From contig JAWPHD010000127.1 in the NCBI GenBank assembly GCA_037043455.1, positions 317,501 to 381,500 on the forward strand: 64,000 nucleotides of DNA, in the 5' to 3' direction. The notes beneath the pieces were generated by a model. That model worked only from the letters and a program-made list of their open reading frames with translations. It had not been told where the DNA came from and ran no database searches. This DNA comes from Cyrtodaria siliqua. Taxonomy: Eukaryota; Mollusca; Bivalvia; Adapedonta; Hiatellidae. Made by a program: the position numbers and the translations under genes. The number at the start of each line of letters is the position of its first letter. The stretch's first letter is position 1. Of this stretch, positions 56,380-64,000 are shown in pieces.

Positions 56380-57306
56380 GTTTTTCTTTCTCTAGTGTTT
56401 CTATCTCTTGTTTTGTCTTTCTTTATCTATTCCTTTTTTTCAATTGTTTCTTTTCTTGTCTTTCTTTTTCTAGTCTTTCTTTCTCAATTCGTTCTGTTTC
56501 CCCCTTTTCTTGTCTTTCCTTTTCTAATCGTTCTATTTCAATAGTTTCTTTTTCTTGTCGTTCCTTTTCTAACTGTTCTCTCTCTTTCTCTCGTTTTTCT
56601 TTCGCCAGTCTTTCTTGTTTTTTTTATTTTCATTCTTTCTTTTTCAATAAGTTCTCTAAGTCTAAGTTTTCGTTCTTCTGTTTTTTTCTCTTCTTCTATA
56701 GCTGTGTCTTCTCTTTAATATCCTTCACTCAGAAAAATGTCTTCATCTATCTCTATTGAGTCAAGTGCGGCTTGTATTTTTAAGTGTTGTCTCTTTTCTG
56801 TTACTTGTTTACCTATTTCATGTAATTGTTTCTCATTAAGTTCAGTGATGTTTCCCACCCTTCTATTTATTTTAAGCAATTTCTTTTCATAAATGTACTG
56901 TATGACGATGATGTAATGGAGGACGACGATTTACTGGATGACGACGATGTATTGGATGAGGAAGATGAACGACTACTTGAACTAGTGTTCCTTGAATTCG
57001 GCTCGGAGATTGTCTTTTTCTCTTCACTATTGACACGGGCATGAGCATTGTCCTTTTCCTTTCGCACGGATCGTTTCTCATTTCCTTCCGAGTTATTAAT
57101 TTCACGCACAACATTTTCTCTGCCCTTAACATGACTGCCTGTAATTCCTTCTCGGCCTCTTTTCCTTTCGCTCCTATACGTACGCTTATAATTACGTCTA
57201 TATATCTTTTTGCAGGCTTCACATTTATGTTGTTCCTTCAAATTAGAAATGTAGCATTTTCGTACGGGAAAGTCCAGATCTTCACAGATCCCACATTTGT
57301 AGGTAT
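56380..57306 (-). pseudogene. Cys-rich, Arg/Ser-rich, coiled-coil gene relic
   Basis: On the minus strand an exon starts at 57306 after a clean acceptor ('gtatatttgcag'). It encodes a putative zinc-binding module, YKCGICEDL followed by Cys, His and KCEACKK (CxxC...C...HxCxxC). An Arg-rich stretch, then a Ser-rich run (about 57000-56900), then after a frameshift near 56890 a charged helix with INRRVGNITELNEKQ, and finally KERQEK-type repeats at 56620-56450 typical of a long coiled coil. Several stops and shifts break it. I do not recognise the family. It lies just downstream of a Gypsy pol relic, but nothing shows it belongs to it. Confidence 0.5.
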
Positions 57307-57648
57307 CTGCAAATATACAAACAACCCAATCTTTTATTTTCATTTTGGTTGTTAAAACTTTATCATGATGCTTCATTGACATTGATATGTAACTTTCCAT
57401 TAACTCTTCAGCCTTTTTAGATATATATATCTTATTCTGAATATAACACATCTATAGTCATAGCTAATACATAATTATTAGCATCCTTTTCATATCTGTA
57501 TATAATTAACAATATCATTACCAAAGATAAATACATCTAAGAATATTTATATCACTTTCAGGATCAGGATGATGTTCTGAAGCGATATGTAATGTCAATG
57601 TCAATAATATAAACAATTTAAATTTCTCTTTTTTTTTGTCTTTTTTTT
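57307..57648. other. Spacer between relics
   Basis: It would be intron or 3' flank. No feature except poly-T runs at 57627-57664. Confidence 0.45.
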
Positions 57649-57649
57649 T

Positions 57650-58870
57650 TGTCTTTTTTTTTTTATAAACGCCTATCCAGAATAAAACCAAGCTGGGATA
57701 TTGGGATATTGGTACCCGTATATCCTTTCAGCTTATCATGGTGTACTATGTTTATTTTTCTTCTAGGTCCACCGACAATTCTATATAACACATCATTAAC
57801 TTTATCTATAACTTTAAAAGGACCCAACTATGGTCTCTGTAATTTTTGACTTGTACCCCTTTGCCTAGCTTAATTGTAATGCCATACCATATCTCCTGGT
57901 TTATACACATTGAAGTGAATATTAACATTGTAATTTGTTTTTATGCTCTGATTTGTCAAATTTAACTTCATTCTTGCAAACTTGTGCACTTTATCCAGTT
58001 TTTCAGACAAATAAATATAACAAAATCACATATATTGGAATCTTTTTCAGGAGATCCAACAATCAAATCAACTGGCAGCTTTACTTTTCTACCCAGTAAA
58101 ATCATACAAGGAGACACTCCTGTAGACTCATGAACAGATGACCTATAAGCAAGCATTACTAACGGTACATATTCGTCCCTGTCTTTTTGATTCTCAACAA
58201 ATGATGATAAAATATTAATTATTGTTATATTAGCTCTTTCTATCATACCATCACTCTGGGTTCGGTAAGGTCAGGTTCTTGTTTTATCTATGCCAAGATT
58301 TTTACATAGCTCTTGAAATAAATAAGATTCAAATGTTCTCCGTTGATCTGTATAAATAGGTGGTACACCAAAACGACTAATGAAGTTTTCTAACAACACT
58401 TTCGCAGCAGTCTTTGCTTCAGTATTTGGTATCGGATAAGCCTCAGTCCATTTCATAATATATTCCCCAACTACCGATGAGCTTTTCGTTGTTGGAAGTG
58501 GGCCCATGAAATCGATGGCAATTTTCTCCATCGGCGCACCGACAGTATATGTCTGTTAATGATCCTTAGGTTTTCTTAAAGAACTTCTTCTATTATTACA
58601 AACATTTTCTACTCCATTCTTCTACATCTTTCTCAAAGCTACCAAAAAGTATCGGTCTCTAAATTTTCTCAGAGTTTTTGACACACTCAAATGTCCTGCA
58701 CTAATACTATTGTGTAATTGTTCCAGAATCACCTTTCTGTATGATGCAGGAATAACAGTCAACAATTTGCAGGAACTACCATCTTCACTCTCCCATTTCC
58801 TATGCAAAATATTATTCTTTAACACCATAGAATCCAACCTAGCCCAGTAATATTTGATTTCTGTATCATG
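57650..58870 (-). pseudogene. Gypsy-type integrase region of a decayed pol
   Basis: Minus-strand order: an N-terminal zinc-binding part with QLHNSISAGHLSVSKTL (58760-58690), whose CxxC is degraded; then the DDE core with Asp at 58511-58513 (AIDFMGP), Asp at 58346-58348 (YTDQ) and Glu at 58238-58240 (MIERAN). A GVSPCMILLGRK block and a C-terminal DVLYRIVG..VHHDKLK block at 57830-57730 follow. Stops near 58555 and 58250 and several frameshifts interrupt it. Residue order and motifs are those of Ty3/Gypsy integrases. No LTR was found. Confidence 0.88.
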
Positions 58871-60136
58871 TTGGAAATATCACACCATTCAGGTTTGATA
58901 CCACTAATAATCATTTCCTTTACCAACTCAGTTTTGATCATTGTCTGCAATTCAGCCAAATTGTTATTTTCACCAATCTCAACATCCTGTGCGCTACTAC
59001 TTTTTTTTTCTATCAAAACTTGAGTATATGAGTCTTTGTTTCCCATTACTATTTTGGTCTGAAATACCTAGAATCTTTGTACATATCGACTTATCATTAA
59101 TATCTCTGGTCCGTACACAATCGACAGAGTCACGATCAGATGAATGAAGGTTTCTGTCTAATCTCCTTTGTGACATAACCCGTATTTCAAGAGTATGAGA
59201 GTGGACCTTTGAAACGGCCGAACACGACATATACGAAATATAGCACTTCTGCCTACACTTGCATTTTGAAACTCACTGTTTTCACCATTCTAAACCTAAA
59301 ATACCAAACCAACGCGCAGGACTAGTGAAACAACTTCAATTGGCACAAACACCAAAATAAGTACCACAGTCAAAAATAAGATTTGACAACCTATGGAACA
59401 CATGTCCGTTTCACCACACTGTTTACATCACAAGCAGACACATGAGCACAAAATGTCTCAATTTCATTTCCTTTATCACATTTTTCTCGGATTCCAATAT
59501 GTCCCCTTCGTTCTTATTTTCTACCCTCTCATAACATTTGCATTCTTTCTCATGGCACGGACGTCTTGATGCATTAGTTTGCAGCCTTCCAGTCCTGTGC
59601 TCAATACTATTATCATAGGCTGACAAAAATGTAGCCACCGAGCAAGTTGACCTTCAACATTTTTGAAATTCAGTAACCATTTTAAACTTGAATGATCACT
59701 TCCAACTGTGATATGCGTACCATAGATAAAATTTTGGAAATATTTTATGGCATTCACCACTGCCAACAACTCTCTTCTGTGTCACAATATCTCCTCTCAG
59801 TCTCTTAGTGAAGCATTTACTAAAATATCCAATAACCTTTTCTTTGCCATTTTGAATCTGAGAGAGAACTGCACCTTGATCTATAAAAATGCATCACAAT
59901 CTAAAATAATTAAATTGGGACTGTTATCAATTTCTGTTTGATCACCTGAAATGACTGTTCACAATCTGATGTCCAAATAAATGTATCATGTATGGCTTTA
60001 GCTATGACCTATAGTAACTTGCCAGTGAAATAAAACTTCCAGCCTCTTTTGCATTTTGTGGGCCAATCACTAATGGTCTGAGTTTTTATTGGAGATGTAC
60101 CAACGCCATTCTCACTGATTGTATGCCCTAAAAAAG
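58871..60136 (-). pseudogene. Gypsy-type RT C-terminus and RNase H region
   Basis: At 60136-60050 the minus strand encodes VPFLGHTISENGV followed by a Trp-Pro, the thumb region after the Gypsy RT palm. RNase H follows, with SQIQNGKEKVIGYFSK near 59840 and SDHSSLKWLLNFKN near 59690, then ARWL. The HRPG-type sequence is degraded to a frameshifted remnant. The connection to the integrase (58870-59450) is poorly conserved. The RT palm, protease and gag are absent, so the element is 5'-truncated at about 60136. Confidence 0.85.
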
Positions 60137-60599
60137 GTACCAGAAACATACATGTTAGGCATACAAGCATATTAATGCTAATTCATAGAATAATATGATT
60201 ATCATAATAATTTGCACAAACAGTTAGTTATAACTAAGATTGCAGATCATAGATTTAAAATCTGCACAAACATACGATTAAAACATATGAAATAAAGAGT
60301 ATGACTTAATAATTGTAGGAATAAGAGCAAAAAGATATATTGTTTCGATACATATACAGGCTATATCATGGTTAGTTAATTACAAATTGATGCATTAACT
60401 GTAGACCGCATTGACTAATATGAAATATGGTTTTGCGGTGTACTTGTGAAGGAAGTTTTTCACACTTTCCCTTCCACTGCTGCTGGATAGGCAGTTTAGT
60501 AACACTGTAGGTGGTGAAGTATGTATCCTTGAGCTATTTGAAGCTAATTGCATAAACCTCTTGTCTCAGTCCTATATAAAATTAGTTATACCATATATC
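60137..60599. other. Intergenic, no gene seen
   Basis: No feature; AT-rich. Confidence 0.5.
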
Positions 60600-61129
60600 G
60601 GATCAGACTGCTATAGTAAGGAAATTAAGTAAATAGTTTATTAAAGTGACATGTGCATATACAATTCAAAATCAAACATGTATGAAATTACTGGAAATTA
60701 AGCACCCGGCCCAACGGACCTATAAGTCACTATCTATAAAATAATAATATTAAGTCACATGATATAAATATCAATTGTTAAATAAATTAAATAAAAGCAA
60801 TAATAAATAGTTCAGTGGATATTAAATATGACTGCACATTTATAGCAATGACATTATACTTGCTAAAACAATAAGTTATGTAACAATATAAGTTGAGTTG
60901 CGTCTCTTAAGAAAAGCTTTAAATAAGTATGTTGCAAATTTCCTCTGAAGATTAAGCATAATAAGTTTAAGTTTCTCGTTCTTATCAAAAGTTAAAAAGT
61001 CTCTGTTATGTAGAGTTGTATTAAATATAGTGTTTCGTATATCATTATAAAAAGAACAGTCTAGTAAGAAATGGTGTTCATCTTCAACAGCATTATCATT
61101 ACAATATTTTGATTTTCGCCGACGTATAT
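60600..61129 (-). pseudogene. Non-LTR retrotransposon, 3' coding end and 3' UTR
   Basis: The minus strand encodes a C-terminal zinc-ribbon-like block: RRRKSKYCNDNAVEDEHHFL then CSFYNDIR. This CxxN/C...EDEHHFLLxC pattern is the conserved end of many LINE polyproteins. The stop is near 60878. About 280 bp of 3' UTR follow, with an AATAAA signal near 60640 (plus-strand 'tttatta'). The upstream half of the ORF lies at 62274-62846, beyond an insertion. Confidence 0.82.
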
Positions 61130-62273
61130 GGCAAGCCAATTGTCCAATAACTGCGTGAACCCCAGGTTCCAGGTTCACGGTCGAAAAACTAGGAATAACG
61201 ATCGATAAACTAGGTTTTTCGAACGTAAAACCAGGTTTATCGAATGCTAACTTATATTTTCAAGCGAAAACATAGGATAACGGGCGTAAACCATAGTTGA
61301 CGCGCGTGAACCCATGTTTACGTTCGATAAACTAGGTTTCTCGATTGAACTAAGAATTTCGGTCGTTATCCTAAGTTCACGAACGTGAACCTATGTTTAC
61401 GGGCATGAACCTGGGTTCACGAGCGTAAACCATAGTTTACGAACGTGAACCTATGTTTACGACCGTAAACTTGGGTTTACGACCGTGAACATGGGTTTAC
61501 GACCGTGAACATAGGTTCACGCTCGTGAACATAGGATAACGACCGAAAATCATAGATTTGTTCGAAACCTAATTCGTAAACTACGGTTCACGGTCGTAAA
61601 CTATAGTTCACGTTGGTAAACTATGGTTCACGGTCGTGATTGTCTATGATCGTAAATCACAGATACCGGTCCGAAAGCGTAAACCTATATTTACGAGCGT
61701 AAACCATAGTTTACGAGCGTAAACTATAGTTCACGGTTGTAAACATTGGTTAACGTCCATAAACTATGGTTCACGCTCGTAAACTATGGTTCACGGTCGT
61801 AAACTATGGTTCACGGTCGTAAACATAGGTTCACGGTCGTAAACATAGGTTCACGGTCGTGAACCCATGTTCACGCCCGAAATTCATAGTTGTTTTGATA
61901 ATCCTAGTATATCGACCGTAAAGCATGGTTTACGTTCGATAAACTAGGTTTCTCGATTGAACTATGAATTTCGGTCGTTATCCTATGTTTACGAGCGTGA
62001 ACTGGGGTTCACGAGCGTGAACAGGGGTTCACGAGCGTGAACCATAGTTTACGAATGTAAACCTATGTTTACGACCGTAAACTTGGGTTTACGAGCGTAA
62101 ACCTACGTTTACGACCGTGAACTATGGTTTACGGACTTTATACTATGTTTTCACTCGAAAGTATAGGTTAACATGCTTTTACGTTCGAAAAACCTAGTTT
62201 ATCGATCGTTAATCCTAGTTTTTCGACCGTAACTAAACCTGGGTTCACGTAATTATTGGACAATTGGCTTACC
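61130..62273. mobile_element. 1.14-kb fold-back array of 20-bp palindromic units
   Basis: The ends are inverted: GCCAATTGTCCAATAA at 61135-61150 and its complement at 62253-62268. Between them about 54 units follow the 20-bp pattern GNNCGTRAACNNNNGTTYAC. Each unit is its own reverse complement in skeleton, so the array reads the same on both strands. Variation is concentrated at the N positions. A 56-bp segment at 61322-61377 recurs at 61934-61988, so larger segments have also duplicated. Nearly every unit carries two CpGs. It interrupts a LINE ORF just after the IETGR codons. No coding capacity is seen. Confidence 0.9.
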
Positions 62274-62846
62274 TCTCCCAGTTTCAATTCTAATTGGTAG
62301 TATACTACAACGAAATTGGGCTTAAATAGATCGCTCACCCTTAGTAAGTGTCATTTTCATGTAATTATCGGTAACAAAGGTTTCTTTAAATAGAATATAA
62401 GTCCTCAATTTCGGTAAACTTCTAGTCTTTTGTATCCAAATTCTTTCGTAATAGTCTCTTATAACGGCATTTAAAGTTAACACATTAACGGTAGTTTTAT
62501 TATTAAAGTGAATAATCAAACCAAGTTCTTGCATTATGTTTTTAACACTGTTTGACCATAATTATTGCAAATGGTATAGTCACAGTTGAAACCACGTTTT
62601 GTTAGACGAATGTCATCAAAAGTCACCATTCTATTCCAAAACCGTAATATCGAGGTCCAATGTCTATTAAAACTTGGTAGCCACCCTGTGTCGCCGATAA
62701 TAGCTGAAACTGGAGCGAATCTATGAACGTCTAAGAAGTATATGGAGGAACGATGTTGGACATTGTCTATCGACTGACTCTGTTTGTGACCCCATATAGA
62801 CGAACCGTAATCAAGAATTGGAACTATAAGCGTCTCATGGGTTCAA
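62274..62846 (-). pseudogene. Non-LTR retrotransposon, upstream part of the C-terminal region
   Basis: On the minus strand: PILDYGSSIWG near 62830, FAPVSAIIGDTGWLP near 62690, then KLRTYILFKETF near 62410 and AQFRCSILPIRIETGR ending at the insertion. These are the ordered post-RT blocks of LINE polyproteins. A stop falls between GERSI and AQFRC (near 62322). The RT palm and endonuclease are absent. Confidence 0.82.
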
Positions 62847-62948
62847 CACAAGCTTTGAACCTTAAAATTATTGAAAGTACTTAAATAAAGACACTCCAGC
62901 TCGCACTAAGCGTTCTGTAGTCTTTAATATAACCTGGAGTACTATATC

Positions 62949-62996
62949 TCAGATGACCTTGAGTGATCTGTTGGTTCAATACAATAATGAACCTTA
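62949..62996 (+). repeat. Left flanking direct repeat of an RTE-A insertion
   Basis: 'cagatgaccttgagtgatct' to 'caataatgaacctt' recurs after the insertion at about 63309-63354, with roughly six differences over 48 bp. Confidence 0.75.
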
Positions 62997-63292
62997 GATC
63001 ATGGCGGGGATTTCTTATTTACACTGTCCTGTTTTAATGGGATGACAGTAGGGTAAGTGTGAGGTTTGGTGCACACTAGAACCGGTTTAAACCCCCAGTG
63101 GCCTACTTTGCCACTGACCGTTCCAAGGCGGTAGCCCTATTGTCAACCCTTTTTGTGTTTGTGATGTCGTTTGCATTTAGTATTGCTTTTGCCTTCTTGT
63201 TTGTCTGTTTGCGTGTTTGTTTCTGTGTTTTGTGGTTTACTGTCCTCTTTGAATGCTACTTTCCCTGTCCTATCTTTTTATATTTCTTTAGA
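62997..63292 (+). mobile_element. RTE-A tail flanked by ~48-bp direct repeats
   Basis: Well-preserved 296-bp 3' fragment, from 'agatcatggcggggattt' to 'ctttttatatttcttt'. The direct repeats on both sides make the ends of this insertion clear. Its right boundary agrees with the 3' ends of the copies at 10673, 26752 and 30801. Confidence 0.87.
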
Positions 63293-63356
63293 CATAAGTC
63301 TATATTTTTCAGATGACTTTAAGTGATCTGTTGTTCAATACAATAATGAACGTTGG
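63293..63356 (+). repeat. Right flanking direct repeat of the RTE-A insertion
   Basis: Second copy of the 62949-62996 sequence, about 48 bp; an unusually long target duplication or a pre-existing duplication. Confidence 0.7.
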
Positions 63357-64000
63357 CCGTAAGTATATATCATACATTGATAGTACGAAAGTATTACTAT
63401 ACTACATAGTTAGATAGTATTAACGTACTTTACCAACTAATAGGAATCAGTAATGCATTTCAAATGTTATACAAGTAACATTGTATATACGGAAAGCACA
63501 AACACGCAATAATATATAAAACAAGGTGTATGATATATTTACCCCAATAGTCACATACCCTTTATATATAAGATATAAATAATAATGGCAATATAATATA
63601 TGTTCAGTTATGGCTGAATTCTGAAATACATTTTACACATGTATCAGATCAGGTTATCTGAGAATGATGTATGAACAATATAACAATACACATTATTTGT
63701 TGTGCGTTACGGAATAAACCGTAAGATTTGTATAGTAAGGTAATAATCGAACACTGATACAATTTGAATTTAAAAGAAAGTGGATCCCTGATGAGACTGC
63801 CCTTGGAATCTACTGAATATTTCAATATCTATATATGATTTTATAGATGATATAAATGGAACATATCACTCACACAAACTGAAAATAACAAGTATATATT
63901 CCTAAAAACAGTCGAAACATTGTTTTAAACCTTGTGGGCTAGATCACAAGGGATTATTACTATTATTACTAATATCATTTCAATATTGATAAACATGAAT
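63357..64000. other. Intergenic, no gene seen
   Basis: AT-rich to the window end; no feature. Confidence 0.5.

Noticed and set aside
56036..57044. Hydrophobic plus-strand frames and an Asp/Glu-rich frame at 56826-57044
   Set aside because: The complementary strand has a splice acceptor and Cys-rich, Ser-rich and coiled-coil coding signals. The plus-strand frames are its shadows.
57650..60136. Endogenous retrovirus with an env gene
   Set aside because: Only RT-thumb, RNase H and integrase remnants are seen. No envelope-like membrane protein, gag or LTR is present, and motifs fit Ty3/Gypsy retrotransposons.
61158..62255. CRISPR-like regular spacing of short repeats
   Set aside because: The repeat itself is degenerate and palindromic with only 4-bp variable positions. 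There are no 25-40 bp spacers and no cas genes, and the DNA is eukaryotic.

Overview
The window is AT-rich eukaryotic DNA, almost certainly from an invertebrate and most likely a bivalve mollusc. The grounds are spliceosomal introns with GT/AG borders, tRNA-headed SINEs, an ISL2EU-type DNA transposon with a THAP transposase and a YqaJ nuclease, Gypsy and non-LTR retroelement remnants, many small fold-back elements, and one exon of a neuropeptide-type GPCR. The species call is inference. No bacterial gene, operon or CRISPR array is present.

Only one host coding exon is well supported: the first coding exon of a class A GPCR at 42508-42897 on the minus strand. Its remaining exons are not visible in the 42 kb downstream. 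Weaker coding candidates are a RecQ-like helicase relic near 22.4 kb, a Cys-rich/coiled-coil exon relic at 56.4-57.3 kb, an unrecognised exon-like ORF at 51 kb inside a long inverted-repeat element, and a possible promoter plus first exon at 29.15 kb.

Layout. 0-7.6 kb: dispersed MITEs, a SINE and retroelement tails. 7.6-16.5 kb: a reverse transcriptase element split inside its catalytic YLDD motif by two abutting DNA transposons, a 405-bp element and a 6.9-kb ISL2EU element sharing AT target duplications. The ISL2EU element carries its own nested insertions. 17-24 kb: a dense run of fold-back and hairpin elements. 25-26.8 kb: a second reverse transcriptase copy. 30-36.8 kb: retroelement tails, a GC-rich fold-back, a miniature LTR element with a tRNA-like gene in each LTR, and a third reverse transcriptase copy on the minus strand. 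40.1-41.6 kb: a composite element with identical 59-bp inverted termini at TA. 45-48 kb: two degenerate tandem arrays, one with strong G-quadruplex potential. 50-53.7 kb: a 3.7-kb element with roughly 200-bp inverted termini. 54-60 kb: repeats, a SINE and a decayed Gypsy pol on the minus strand. 60.6-62.85 kb: a non-LTR element interrupted by a 1.1-kb array of 20-bp self-complementary units.

One reverse transcriptase element dominates the dispersed repeats. At least 15 copies or 3' fragments lie on both strands, almost all 5'-truncated. The most notable structures are the tRNA-bearing miniature LTR element, the 20-bp palindromic array and the tandem ISL2EU insertion through an RT active site.
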